DNA of 64,000 nt from Hericium rajendrae (GCA_033439255.1 JAVRDV010000016.1:558001-622000); one strand, 5' to 3'; shown: positions 45,800 to 62,716, counted from the first letter of the stretch. A program made the numbers and translations. Notes: a model not told the origin generated them from the letters alone.

Positions 45800-46485
45800 T
45801 CAGAGGACAGCAGCACCCACCACCCCTGCAAATGCCATCGCAGCACCCAGCCCAAACACCGTCGAGACCAGATCCGCACCGCGCCCCGCCGCCGAGTTGC
45901 GCGACGACACGCCCGACGAGGACGCGCTCGCGCTCGCGCTGGAGGACGAGGAGGTATGCTCGTGCTGCGCGTCGTCGTGTGCGTCGCTGATCCCGTCGAC
46001 GCGGCCGCGAGCGTGGCCGCAGGCGTGCGTGCGGCTGACGACGCCGCGCCGCTCGTGCTCGCAGCGAGCGTTCCCACCGCAGTCCCCGTCCCCGACGCCG
46101 AGACCCCCGCGCTGCTCGTGGTGCCCACGTCCCCCGGCTTGACCAGCGCGCACGTCTCCGTGCCGGCCTGCATCGTCATGCGCCCCGAGAACGCCTGCAT
46201 GCCCGTCGCGTCCTCGACCACGACCGTGAGGAACGTGCCCGGCGGGCCCACATCCGCGGTCCACGCCAGAGCATTGCCCTGCGCGACGGCGATCGTCTCG
46301 AGGGCGGTGGTCGTGGGCTGCCCGTCTTGTACGATGTAGACGGTGTATGGCGCGACGCTGTCCTGTGTCCAGGTGATGGGGACGGAGGCGCATTGGGCGG
46401 GGTCGGCGGGGGCGGTGACTTGCATGGCGAATGCGGCGGGGAGGAGGGCGAGGAGGGCGGCGACGGTGCAAGAGAGCTTGGACAT
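45800..46485 (-). CDS. KRE9/KNH-like GPI-anchored surface protein A
   Basis: Begins with a signal peptide, MSKLSCTVAALLALLPAAFA, then the Ser/Thr-rich GPI-protein N-terminal (Kre9/Knh1-type) beta-sandwich: VTAPADPAQCASVPITWTQD, PYTVYIVQDGQPTTTALETI, GTFLTVVVEDATGMQAFSGR, MTMQAGTETCALV with two Cys that likely pair. A Ser/Thr/Ala linker follows. The hydrophobic C-terminus expected of a GPI signal (LVSTVFGLGAAMAFAGVVGA) is present but one base out of frame, the slip lying in the low-complexity part near 45945-46000. With that frame the gene stops at 45800; without it, a basic nonsense tail ends at 45796. It is a paralog of the divergent gene at 47096. Role: cell-wall or surface protein; no enzyme activity is known for the family. 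Confidence 0.8.
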
Positions 46486-47095
46486 GGTGGAGGATGTGGA
46501 GGGCGGGAAGGAGAGATGGGAAGGGCTTAGGATGTGGGGGGCTCCGGAAAGAGGAGTGAGGTACCTTTGCCATGAAGGTGCAGTTTATCAAGATAGATTC
46601 AAAACCAAGCTGAAATGGTGGGCTGACAGTGACGAAGACTGGTAGTTCCTGTTGGGCGCTGTAGTCCTTGACTGCTGGTTTCGATGCACTGAAACGGATC
46701 TGAATCTGCGGGGAGTCATCGTTGTGCATTGAGGAATCCAGCTTCCCTGTCGCTTGTGCACTGAGCGCCTCCATGGGCGACCCCGCAAAAAAAATACTGA
46801 ATTCCACCAACCTTTCCATAAAACCCTTTTAGTGTTATAACCGGGCTAACAGTTGTGCTTGACTCTATTGGAGACATATTCTCGGTGAGTGAGCCTCGAC
46901 GAGGGCTGACAGACGAAACAAGGTTGAATTTGAAATCACGGGACCGACTGCTATATGAGGCAGGTGAGTATGTTCGTTGGCTTCACTCGAGCTTGTTCTC
47001 TTCCACTCAGTCACTGCACCTCTATCTCCACGCAGGTCTTCATCCACGACAAACTACCTCGAAACTCAACCCGCCCGCTGTATACTTTATCTACC
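46486..47095. promoter_or_regulatory. Shared upstream region of two divergent KRE9-like genes
   Basis: About 610 bases separate the two start codons. A run of A near 46790 lies close to the middle. The paralogs facing away from one another suggest an inverted duplication with a common control region. Confidence 0.45.
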
Positions 47096-47743
47096 ATGAA
47101 GACCACCGCCGGCCTCGCTCTTCTCCTCGCCGCTCTCCCCGCCGCTCTGGCTGACCTCACCGTGAACACCCCCAACAGCGTCACCGAATGCGAGCCCGCC
47201 CAACTCACCTGGAACGAGGGCACCCCGCCGTACTACGTCTCCCTCATCCCCGCGGGCCAGCCCACCGCCGCGCCCATGAAGCAGTGGCCGCCCCAGGACG
47301 GCACCACCATGACCTGGAATCCCGTCGACCTCCCCGCCAACACGAACTTCAACGTCGCGCTCAAGGACAGCACCGGCAAGCAGGTCTTCTCCGCGCTCGT
47401 CACCGTCCAGGCGGGCGGCACCACCTGCGACAAGGAGAAGGCCGCCGCCAACCTCGCCAACGCCTCGACCGCAGCGCCCGCGCAATCCGGCGACTCGGGC
47501 AAGCTCACCCTCGCCGCGTCCTCGACCGCCAGCGGCGGATCGACCACCGCCACGCACGCGTCCTCGTCCTCGGGCACGGGCACGGGCACGCACACAAGCT
47601 CCACAAGCTCCGAGTCCGCGCGGGCCTCCGGCTCGACGAACTCGAACGCCGCCAGCCCCGGCGCGGGCCCGCTGACGACCGCCTCGGGCCTCATGCTCGC
47701 CGCCGCCTTCGGCCTCGTCAAGCTTGGCGCGATGATCTTCTGA
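47096..47743 (+). CDS. KRE9/KNH-like GPI-anchored surface protein B
   Basis: Single exon, 215 codons. The signal peptide is MKTTAGLALLLAALPAALA. The Kre9/Knh1-type domain follows: DLTVNTPNSVTECEPAQLTW, PPYYVSLIPAGQPTAAPMKQ, NTNFNVALKDSTGKQVFSAL, VTVQAGGTTC. A Ser/Thr/Gly/Ala stalk with short SGTGTGTHTSS-type repeats leads to a hydrophobic GPI signal (GLMLAAAFGLVKLGAMIF). Two cysteines flank the domain as in copy A. The ATG at 47096 was chosen because it directly starts a clean signal peptide; the frame is open further upstream. The product should be a GPI-linked cell-wall/plasma-membrane protein. Confidence 0.85.
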   Translation: MKTTAGLALLLAALPAALADLTVNTPNSVTECEPAQLTWNEGTPPYYVSLIPAGQPTAAPMKQWPPQDGTTMTWNPVDLPANTNFNVALKDSTGKQVFSALVTVQAGGTTCDKEKAAANLANASTAAPAQSGDSGKLTLAASSTASGGSTTATHASSSSGTGTGTHTSSTSSESARASGSTNSNAASPGAGPLTTASGLMLAAAFGLVKLGAMIF

Positions 47744-53517
<5,774 letters not shown>

Positions 53518-54986
53518 TTTGCGAGGCGAGTTGGGAGAACAGATGCTTCACTCTCACTGTAGTCCATGCCTCCGCTTCTACACCCTCTTATACGCGCGCA
53601 GTGCCCTGTTCCCCAGCTCTGGGCCATTGCGCTGACACCCATCCCCCGACAATGAATGCCATAAAAATTCCACGTGAGGTAGACGGGAGAAACATTGGGC
53701 TTGGCATTGCCCTGGGCATTCAGCAGGGGTCAGTAAGCGCAACCAGTGGGGACAGACGGGCGTTGAACGAGGGTCTGGGACAGGCTAGTGGGAGGAAACG
53801 ACAAACAGGAACTTACCGGGCGGTCCGTGTCGAGGACGTTAGGCATGGTCAGAGGGTGCGATCAGGTCAAAAAATTTCCCCGCGGGGAGTCTGGATGTCT
53901 GATAGAAGGGGAAATAACGCTGGCGAATTGTTGCTGCTGCCGTGTCGTCCGTCATCACGGGCAAAATTCGGCCGCTGCAAGGCGCCGTTTCGAGAGGGAT
54001 AAAGCTCGGACGTCTGCTGGCAAGATCAAAATGAAGGCCTAGCAGAAATATTCCGAGGTTGATGGTAAACAACGCACATGTAGCGGAAGCAAAGGCATCT
54101 TGTTTGAACCGCAACTCTTGCTCGGCATGCAGTGAATTAACTCTAACGGCAGGAAAAGTGACAAAGGTCAGCGGATTTATGGTCATGAGGACACACCATC
54201 ATCACATCTCAAGGTAAAATGCCCATCCAAGGGTCAGACCCAAACGGATTGTCCCAACGATATGATTCCCGACCACCACGTTACTGAGCTTTGCCGTCAC
54301 ATGTTCAGCACCATGGATCTTCTGACGGAACTCTAACGGACGCAGTCACCCATCAAAGCACAATGTTCGAGCTTGCATCAAAGCATGGCATGCTATGAAT
54401 AGTCCGAAACGCCGAGTAATATACAAAGAATTGCCAGCGAAACCAGCCAGCCAGGTGATCTGCGAAAGCACTAACGCAAGGCGCAAATACGATTGACAGA
54501 TCACATACGGAAAATGAATAAGTATGTCGTCCTGCCCGAGACACGACCCGTCTCCTCCCAATCCCTCCCGCCGATCATGAGCGCCAGCCGAAGCGATGCC
54601 TCCAGGACAGGTGAAAACAGAGACCGGTCAAACGCAGAAAGGTCGCGTCCCAAAGGGTAAGACCCACATCGCTGCATACAGTCGATGCGTCGGGTCGCTC
54701 GAGGGGACTGGAACGCGGACAAGGAGGCTAGGAGCTGGCCGAGCCCGAACTTTTATGTCCCCATGATTGTTCGTGAAGAAAAAAAGCGTCGGCGTCGTGC
54801 GCTTTATGGGAGAGAACGCGTTATGTAATAGCTACCCACGGTTCGCGTGAGAAGATCCTACTCACCCGTGATTCCAGTGTGATTCCGGCCTCGGGCTGCA
54901 GTGCGGGGAACTTGAAGATCATCTCGGCGACCTTTCATCGTCAACAACGACGACGAGCTCAGACTTGTTCAACATGTCGCGCATCA
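53518..54986. other. Shared upstream region, xylanase B and PEX11
   Basis: Divergent promoters of xylanase B (minus) and the PEX11-like gene (plus). Apart from the TATA box at 53585-53592 no site is assigned. Open frames here have no recognisable motifs. Confidence 0.4.
53585..53592 (-). promoter_or_regulatory. TATA box of xylanase B
   Basis: TATAAGAG on the minus strand, about 68-75 bases upstream of the start at 53517. Confidence 0.65.
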
Positions 54987-56272
54987 ATGAAGCCATTCAA
55001 TCTCGCTCGTCTGAATGATGCCACTCTCGGCGTGTTCTCGCATCTCCCACCATCGGAGACACTTGATCATCTCATACGCTATCTCAGCACATGGAGCGGC
55101 AGTGAGTAAGTAACCTACTCTGTTTAATATTCATTCATGAGCTTATACTTCGACGTAGAAAACTGTTTATGGTAGGTGGATGTCTACCCTCAGCATCCTG
55201 CGCGCATTGTGAACGAGTCTGTACCAGATCATCCAATACGGAGCCAAGCTTCTCATACCCATACTTCAGCTTCGAGCTAGGCTTCAACACCGCGCGGGTC
55301 TTCGGAAGGAGCCAATCAGTTCTGTGGCGCCCAGGCTTGCAAAGCTTGCAAGTACAATCAGTGATGCGCGGACTCTATGGGGACTTTGGGGTAAGCACGC
55401 CCATTCTGTCGTACACGCTCTATTGACCCTATATTCCAATGCAGGATTGCTTCCAATAATTCAATGGTTGATTGCGCTGGAGCGTTCTCCTTCGCCAACG
55501 CGTCGTCTCCTAACTATTGAGCGGGCACAGGGATGGTCTATGCTTGCCTTCTATCCGCTCGACCATCTTTATTACTTCCGCACCCATGACATCATCCCAT
55601 CATCTATTCCTCTGCCGTCGCTTCCATTCAGCAAGTCGTCATTTTTATCCCTTCCCTTTTCAAGCTCTTCTCCCAAGTCGCCTTCCACCATACCAGTTCC
55701 CGCTGTGAAGCTCGACGCCAACAAGCTCTCACTCTGGTCGACGCGTTTATGGGCAGTGTACGTCCTTCTGCAGCTTGCGCATTTGCGCGAGGACCGTGCA
55801 TTGCTGCTGCGAAGTGAGCGGGCTTTCAGTCGCGAGAAAGTCAAGGGGTCAGAACATGCTGAACTCCAGAGGAAGTGGGATGCTTGGTGGAACGAATTAA
55901 TAGTCAATGTCTGCTATTTGCCTTTGACAATTCACTGGTAATTACGGGCCTTCCTTGTGCCGAAAAGTATGCCCACCGCTGACATACTATCCAGGTCTCT
56001 TGAACAAGGCCTTGTCAAGAATGATGTATGTCCTTCATATCTTCGTTCATTGTGGGCTTGCATTAACAACTTCATTTTCTCAGACATGGATCTCCCTGTT
56101 TGGCTTCTTCGCTGGCCTTGCGTCTTTCCGTAGCGGTTGGAAAGCTACGGCTTTGCCTCCTCCTATGTCACCTCCACCGTTGACATCCACAGATGCATCC
56201 ACCAGCGGAGAGGAGGTTGTCGAGCCGCTCGTCCAGGAGCCGGCTGTTGAAACTGTCGTCGATGCACTATGA
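54987..56272 (+). CDS. Peroxisomal membrane protein PEX11-like
   Basis: Spliced start MKPFNLARLNDATLGVFSHL, then LDHLIRYLSTWSGSEKLFM and IIQYGAKLLIPILQLRARLQ, the classical PEX11 amphipathic N-terminus. ISDARTLWGLWGLLPIIQWL follows, then a Ser/Pro insertion (LPSLPFSKSSFLSLPFSSSS), LWSTRLWAVYVLLQLAHLRE and the C-terminal helices NVCYLPLTIHWSLEQGLVKN and TWISLFGFFAGLASFRSGWK. All introns (for example after SE, LFM, WGLWG, HW and KND) have GT-AG ends and correct phase. The final 40 residues are acidic. PEX11 proteins bend and elongate the peroxisome membrane before division; the long insertion and hydrophobic C-terminus fit the PEX11C type. No defect seen. Confidence 0.9.
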
Positions 56273-57219
56273 AGTCTGATGTATTGACCATCTACGCATA
56301 CTGATACCGAGAAGTTTCATGTATAGGAGGGTTTGCAGCCTTCGAAATCTAAACACGTAAGTAAGTACTTCATGCGATCCGCACCAGCGCCGCGCGAATT
56401 CTCGCGAGCTACGCGGATAGTCCGTGCCATTCGCAAGCGCTTGTGGCATGCGTGAAGCACGTGTCCATGTTAATTAGCGTCGCCCTTTGGCGTAAACGGA
56501 GGTGTGCATATGCCCTCATTCCAGACGGAGGACACGTTAACTGTCGTGTTGGCATCATTAAACCCAACTTCGCGGCAGAATGGAGCAAGCAATGCATCCT
56601 GTCGCATCATTGCCTAACTCGAATACCATGTATGGGACCAAGGCGAGGTTTGTCTACCTGTGCATGCAGTGGTGGCTTCCAGCTTCTTGTCACCCCGTGA
56701 AGAGGAACAGGTTCGTCGCATTTCTACATGTCCGAGAATGAGTTCCGGACTCTTTTTGGCCTTGCGGCCACTGCAGTGTATCATTACAACCCTTCTAACT
56801 TACCTGCACTCACGAGATCCGCCTCAATTCCGCGATCGCTTCTACTCTCAATAGAAGACGAACACACGAATTCGGCCCGTCAACCTCACATTTTCCTCTT
56901 ACGATAGTCAATTCATCGCTTAATTGCGTACGCCTATGCCATGGCTTATCGCTCCTGTTTTCATTTGAAGATACAGGCTTCTCTGTCGACATGTCTGGCA
57001 CAGGCAATTGCACCGGTCTTGGCAAACGGCGATAACCTGTCCTTCCCGAAGTTGGACAGCCTTGCCAACATGAATCCACGAGGCGACCTGTCACATACAT
57101 GGCCTCATGGAAATCGACCATTTTGCTCGTTTGCAGTGCGAACGCGTGAATATATGTGGGCCTCGCCTTGCCATTCTCTGCACCCAGCCCCGAGCCCTGA
57201 GTCCTGTCTCCAATCTCCA
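56273..57219. other. Intergenic
   Basis: 3' end of the PEX11-like gene and promoter of the CFEM gene. Open frames of 60-140 codons carry no recognisable motif. Confidence 0.4.
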
Positions 57220-58185
57220 ATGCAAGGATCCGCGATCCCAAGCATTCCGTGTTCTCATGTATTCCTCATCAACCTATTTATTGTGGGCGCTGTGGTCTCG
57301 TCGGTCCATGCGCAATCAACCGCCTCGGCATGCGCGACTTCATGTCTGCGCTCGGAAGCCTATGACGTTGGCTGCCCGGGATTGTATGCGTCTCTTCCGT
57401 TCTCGAAAGTGCAGAGCTAACCTAGCTCAATCTAGGAGTGACCTGCAGTGCGTCTGCGTGGTGCAAGACATCTTCGACGCGGCCTTGGAGTGCGTCCAAG
57501 CGGAGTGCCCGTCCCAGTATACCGCTGCCTACCGTTCGTTCCAGACCTATTGCAGCGGCGGCGCCGGTGAGCTCTCAACCATTCTGTTTATCTCCGTTGC
57601 GCGTGTTCTGATTCCGATCGTTCAACGTTCAGAGTCGACATCCGCGTCAGCCACGAGCGTCTCGAGTCCTGCCTCGTCGACTCCTCCACCTTCATCGACT
57701 TCCACAACTGCATCGAGCCCCCATCGACTTCCCCGCCCCCATCGACTTCCCCGCCCCCATCGACTTCCCCGCCCCCATCGACTTCCCCGCCCCCATCGAC
57801 TTCCCCGCCCCCATCGACCCGCCCCCATCGACCCGCCCCCATCGACCCGCCCCCATCGGCTCCCCCACCCGCATTGAATCCCTCACCGTCATCTACGACT
57901 CCCGGCGACAGCTCGAGCCACGTAGCGTTGATCGCAGGCGTCGCAGGCGGCGTTGGTGGCGCTGTCGTTGTTGCCATCGTCGTCATAATTCTCTGGGTGA
58001 CAGATAATTTGGGGCCCTTAGGTCGGCATAGATCTCCCCCGGATCAGCAGGGCTTTCCAAATGCCATGAATGGCCAGACTGGTCCGCCGAACTACCCAAA
58101 CGGTGTGAATGGTCAGGCTGGTCAGCAATACTACCCAAACGACATGAATGGCCAGGCTGGTCGTAGTCCTGGAGTCTTCGGCTGA
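57220..58185 (+). CDS. CFEM-domain surface protein with tandem-repeat stalk
   Basis: The signal sequence is MQGSAIPSIPCSHVFLINLF and continues IVGAVVSSVHA. A CFEM-type cysteine domain follows: STASACATSCLRSEAYDVGC, an intron (gtatgc...tctag), then SDLQCVCVVQDIFDAALECV and QAECPSQYTAAYRSFQTYC. The second intron (from 57567) has two possible acceptors two bases apart at cagag (57629-57634). The first gives a natural Ser/Thr stalk (ESTSASATSVSSPASSTPPP) but then reads the minisatellite out of phase and stops at 57877. The second keeps the frame open through PPPSTS repeats to a membrane span (VALIAGVAGGVGGAVVVAIV) and a tail with NGQ(T/A)G repeats ending PGVFG. CFEM proteins are extracellular, often heme-binding or surface-signalling; which holds here is unknown. 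Confidence 0.75.
57722..57866 (+). repeat. Coding minisatellite with 18-bp and 14-bp units
   Basis: Five units of 18 bases (core ccgcccccatcgacttcc; cat at 57722, 57740, 57758, 57776, 57794) are followed by three of 14 bases (cat at 57812, 57826, 57840, 57854). The 18-base unit keeps frame (PPPSTS); the 14-base unit rotates frame at each copy. The antisense strand has a Gly-rich open frame caused by the repeat. Confidence 0.93.
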
Positions 58186-58600
58186 GTATACTACGTACTG
58201 TCTCTGGTCATAGCTTTGTTGTTCTTTCTCCGTCATATAGCAAAGACGATTAGTACGAGTCATTCCATACATATATACCTTATAGTGATCTGTATACCAT
58301 CTTGTAATCAAAACCTATGTGTCGAAGACTGTGTCAAATGATCTACGCACCTTGTACAGGCCCGTCCTGGGCAAACATCTGTAGAGGCGTAAGTGTATGA
58401 TGCAAAGGATCGTATATTTGGTATGGTACAAAGAATGATTCCGAGGTCCAAGAAAAGAACAAATTAAACAGTAAATACATTCCGTTGCGGTAGAACAGGA
58501 TTCATGTTTGACGAGTCTTGCGGCGAAAGGGTATGGTGTATGGACGAGGTGGACAATGCGAAACAGCAAATCATGATCTCTATATCCCGACTATCCTTGC
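58186..58600. other. Convergent 3' regions
   Basis: About 415 AT-richer bases between the stops of the CFEM gene and ATG15; no feature seen beyond expected 3' ends. Confidence 0.45.
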
Positions 58601-60195
58601 TCATGCTGTGGAATTAGTGTAGTTTCCAAACTCCCAATTATAGCAATCCTAATCATTTCAAAACCGTTAGAGCGGCAAAAGATATGTCTGTGGAACGTAA
58701 CGTACCACGCAATCATCCTGCGTATGGGCCTCGGGCACCTCCCGCCCGACCTCTTCAGCTGGCGGCCAAGGTTCACTAAGTAATCTGTCTATGATATTGG
58801 CAATGCTGTGTGTGCGGATATCGACAGCCCATGAAGAATTCGAGACGGTGTCGTATTGGATAACTCTTCCAAGATGGCATCTACGATGGATAAGCTCGGT
58901 CAAAATGAAATGCTAATAACAAAACAGCAGAAGCACTGACTGTGTCTCCAAGGCATATCCGCCCAAGCGCAAGGACGACAGAACGCCGGTACAAACACCC
59001 ATGGGGATCGGGTCTGCGGTATGAAAGACGTTGGTAATGTGGAGCAGTGAAGGCTACAGAACAATAAATATGGTGATGATAGATGAGAGAGATACAAGGG
59101 ACGTACAGCTATAGGCAAGTGTAATCGCTGTGCTGCCAGTTTCTCTGCCGGTGCCTCAAAGGCGACGACTGGTGCGCCGAATGTCGCACCGAGTAGAGAT
59201 GCAAGCGATCCTCCCAATGAATGCCCAATAATCCAGATATTTGAATCCGGATAGAGGTATGTTAGATTATTGTATAGATTCTGCGCAGATGTCAAGGTCA
59301 GGATCCTTCCCAAGCTGAATCTATGGCAGAAAACTCACAGTTCCGACGGGGTAAAACAAGCTGTCGTCTATCAGCGCCTGCTCCAGGCAATCTTGGTTGC
59401 ACTTCCAGCCGCCACGGTAGCATCCACACACGGTCGTCCAGCTCCAATCTACTCGCGCGCAACAGCAACTGAACAGCAAATTATCGTTAATCTTATCCTT
59501 CTTCGTGGTAGGGCCGCCTCCACCGACGAAGGCTGCAGATGTCCCCTTGATAGACAGAACCACGGTTGAATTATCTGGCGTTGCGAAGATGTAGCCGCGG
59601 AAACCGTCATTGTCTGGCTCCCATCCTACTGGCATTGTCTGGGTAGTGATGCGATAGCATAATGAACGTCGGTGGCAAGAATGGGAAGATGAAATAGGTG
59701 ACAAGATGAGCGATCGGGGTTAAATGGACGTCAAGCACTGTCATCACTTACATTCGTCCAGTTTCCACCAAGATCGTACCAGCCCTTCTCCTCCGGCTCA
59801 TGATACGCATTGTTCGTCATCTTCGCAAGAGCAAGCAGCGTCTCTCGACTCTCGACATCCGGGCCCAACACCTCGTCCTCTTCCCATCCTAACGCTGTAC
59901 TCTCACCGTGCTGGAACGACCGCACCCGTGCCTCGCTGAACGCGTCAAATGACGGGGGTTTAAATGTCTTCACAGGCCGTGCATTTAGGTGATATGTCAC
60001 CTGCGAGTTCAGCTCATGAGCTCGCGATGGAGCGTCCTGGAAGTAGACATTGGCGCCAGACGTGGAGTGGAAATGACGTAGTTCGAACTCGAGAGGCGTG
60101 CGCGACGGCGCTAACGGCTGTTGAGATGAAGCTGGATTGGAGAGAAGGAAATCGAGAAGCGGGAGGATGAGGTTGGTGAGGGATGTTGGGAGCAT
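58601..60195 (-). CDS. ATG15: ATG15, autophagic-body phospholipase
   Basis: Begins MLPTSLTNLILPLLDFLLSN, a single N-terminal hydrophobic anchor, then the family opening LEFELRHFHSTSGANVYFQD. It continues TLLALAKMTNNAYHEPEEKG and WYDLGGNW, then GWEPDNDGFRGYIFATPDNS and TVVLSIKGTS, the DKINDNLLFSCCCARVDWSW segment with clustered Cys, LYPDSNIWIIGHSLGGSLAS (catalytic Ser in GHSLGG), FGAPVVAFEAPAEKLAAQRL, HITNVFHTADPIPMGVCTGV (candidate catalytic Asp), CHLGRVIQYDTVSNSSWAVD and IRTHSIANIIDRLLSEPWP, ending DCYNWEFGNYTNSTA. ATG15 reaches the vacuole by the multivesicular route and lyses autophagic bodies and lipid vesicles. About six short introns, all regular. The final intron (about 58650-58707) joins DDCV to DCYNWEFG. 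Confidence 0.93.
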
Positions 60196-60796
60196 GAAAG
60201 CAAGATGTGGAGTAGAGACTAAGGCTCCCCGGCTTGGTTGTCTTCCGCCCCGCGGCGTCGGCGAGGATGGTGGCGCGCTAACGCTTGGATCCGGCGTCTC
60301 TCTTTCACGAAGTTGAAAGAAAGATATGAAATAACATTCAACGTAGAACTTAGTAGCACGGGAATAGATACACCGCGCTCACAATGCACATATAATGGCA
60401 CGGAAAATGTACTCCGAAGATTATCTAAAGGTCTGTGATCTCCGTCCTCGTCTTCATCATACCGACTTTGGGATCATCTTTCTGACGGAAGCAACAGGCT
60501 AACATCCTCTCGGGTCAAACGAAGAGGATGAAGAGGATAAGAATTAAAGTGACTCCGCCATTGACCGATGATTGCCCCGATGTCCGTTCCGTGATTCTGT
60601 ACTAGGTGATTGAACACTACCGCGACCACGGCCTTGCCGTTCCACCGGGCTATGGTGCAAAAATCATATCCTGCTCACTCATTAAAGCTCATCACATCGC
60701 AGGCTCTGCATAAGATTTTCCAGGAACTAAATGAAAACGTCCTAATAACCCTAAAATATCCACCACTACATCTACCAATCAACACCGCTCCATCAT
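60196..60796. other. Intergenic
   Basis: Promoter of ATG15 on the left and 3' flank of the small-gene copy A on the right. Nothing recognised. Confidence 0.4.
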
Positions 60797-61227
60797 TCAA
60801 GGCGGCGGGTTGGAGGTGGATAACCTGGCCAGTGGGCGACGTAAAAGTCCACGTGCCGTGGCCGTTATTATAATACCTCGACCCATCCGGGTTCGCAAAT
60901 AGTAGTAGCTCCCATCACTAAATCCACGGGCGGTTAGCATAAAGTGACGGCCAACAAAAGAGAGAAGACGCACGTGTTGGAGTAGTGGTATGCGTTGAAA
61001 CCATTGCCATAGTCGCGAGCGCACCAGTGATTTCCCTATACGAATCAGAGCATGAGCATGAAGCTTCGATGCATACAGCCCTCGAGAAGTGGACACTCAA
61101 CATTCGCCTTCGCGGCGCGTTGACGAAGCCCCTAACTCTGGCGCGAGCGACCTACCTGGGCGTTGATCCCGCTAGCAATGTGAGTGAAGCCACCGAGGGG
61201 ACCATGATTGACATCGATGTCGGCCAT
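60797..61227 (-). CDS. Small Tyr/Asn/Gly-rich protein, tandem copy A
   Basis: One of three tandem paralogs. Exon 1: MADIDVNHGPLGGFTHIASG, INAQ. Exon 2: GNHWCARDYGNGFNAYHYSN. Exon 3 should begin TDGSYYY and continue ANPDGSRYYNNGHGTWTFTS then PTGQVI, but this block is one base out of phase after SYYY (slip in a T run at about 60897-60905), so the simple frame ends at 60797. Introns are GT-AG and equal in position to copy B. The conserved unit is SGxN(S/A)Q-GNHxCxRDYGN-YHYxN-DGSxYY. I know similar short conserved hypothetical proteins of fungi but no function; no signal peptide or membrane span. The 425 bases up to copy B hold only its promoter and 3' flank. Confidence 0.6.
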
Positions 61228-61652
61228 GATGAGATAGCAAGAGTAGTGCGGTAGGTATGGCTCAAGAGAAAGACTCTCAAGGACGGTTTCGCCGTCGACC
61301 ACCCATTTATGTCGCACAGTGCGGACCCGAATCGCGGAACCATAGCGAGGGTGCCGCAGCAGCGGTTCCGCAACTCCTCACGCCCCACCGATCTAGGTTA
61401 TTTCCGATCATATCTCCCAAGCCTAAACACCGCCGTGAAACATGGTGAATCTGGTGAAGCAAAAAGCTCACCTTTCACTGTCGGTCGAATTACAGCCCTG
61501 CCTTCTCACTCAGACACTATGCGGACATTGAGTGACCGACTCTGTTTATTATCTCTCAGGAACTCCAGTGACAATGATGACCAGCGTCCACTACACTTTA
61601 ACGACTCGACCCAATCTGAATTATCCAGCGCTCGTTGTTCACCAACTCTCAA

Positions 61653-62083
61653 TCACTTGGAGGACGACTTGCTGGAAGCGGTGCTGTCGGAGGGCGTGTA
61701 GGTCGACGAGCCCTTGCCATCGTTGTAGTACGTCGACCCGTTCGGGTTCGCGTAATAGTAGCTGCCGTCACTGTGTTTTATGGACGATTAGCCCAAAATC
61801 AGGGACGAGAAAGGATTCGACACACGTGTTGGAGTAATGGTACGAGTTGGAGTCATTGCCATAGTCGCGAGAGCAGTAGTGGTTTCCCTAAACAAAGAAG
61901 GACATTAACATCAAGCTTGAATGAGTACAGATCATTTGAGGGAGACGGCCATCCGGCGTGGACGCATTACGTCGCATCGCATCGATGAATCCCCTGTCGT
62001 TGACGAGGATAACTTACCTGGCTGTTGGTCCCGCTACCAGTGTAAGTGTAGCCACTGTTCGAGTTGTTGGCGTTATCAGACAT
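61653..62083 (-). CDS. Small Tyr/Asn/Gly-rich protein, tandem copy B (intact)
   Basis: The only copy with a clean three-exon frame, about 80 residues. Exon 1 is MSDNANNSNSGYTYTGSGTN and SQ (start 62083); exon 2 GNHYCSRDYGNDSNSYHYSN; exon 3 TDGSYYYANPNGSTYYNDGK, then GSSTYTPSDSTASSKSSSK and TGA at 61653-61655. It is dominated by Tyr, Ser, Asn and Gly, with one Cys and one Arg-Asp pair in the most conserved part. Such a composition suggests an extended or beta-strand-stacking protein rather than an enzyme; function unknown. A TATA box lies 75 bases upstream. The 633 bases up to copy C contain nothing else recognised. Confidence 0.75.
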
Positions 62084-62155
62084 GATGAGAGCGTGAAAGA
62101 CTCAAGGACGAGGGGATGGTGGGTGTTCGAGAGACAGAGGGGTCAACCATTGCGC

Positions 62156-62163
62156 TCTTTATA
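62156..62163 (-). promoter_or_regulatory. TATA box of small-gene copy B
   Basis: TATAAAGA on the minus strand, about 73-80 bases upstream of the ATG at 62083, supporting this copy as an expressed gene. Confidence 0.65.
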
Positions 62164-62716
62164 TGTCGCGCGCGGCACGGCGCGTGACCAAATCGGGCTA
62201 TCGCCGCGTTTTCACGCCCACACCTGCGGAACGCATGTCTGCATGAAAAGCGGCGAAGCGGTGACCAGTGAAAGTCAGAAGTGACTCGAAGCATAGAAGC
62301 TGTAAGGTCATGATCAAATCGCACTCCAGGATAGGTCAAATATCCAAGCGAGCGGTGATGAACCAGATACTTCCAAGTTCCTGCTCACGACGCCGTCGTT
62401 TGTCGATAAGTAGAACCTGAAGACTCGCATCAGAATTCAAGGAAGCACGTCTAAAATGCATGACGAGAAGGAGGCGCATGGACACGACACGCCTTTCTGT
62501 CCGTCCAGGAGCCTCAGTAGCGGACCCCGGCTCACCAGCTGAACTAATGCCGCGATCCTGGAAGGATATGCCAGTCAGAAACGTGCATCACGAGAAATGA
62601 TGAGAAAGAGAAAGCATAGTTATTCAACTCCGAGAGACTGCTATATCAGATAGCTATACAAGATGCCCACGACTTTAAGCTCTGTGAAGTATTGCCTTTC
62701 GACCGACATAACCCAA

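Noticed and set aside
57588-57986. Minus-strand Gly-rich repeat protein (EVDGGG repeats)
   Set aside because: It is the antisense reading of the CFEM gene minisatellite and lacks splice sites or promoter.
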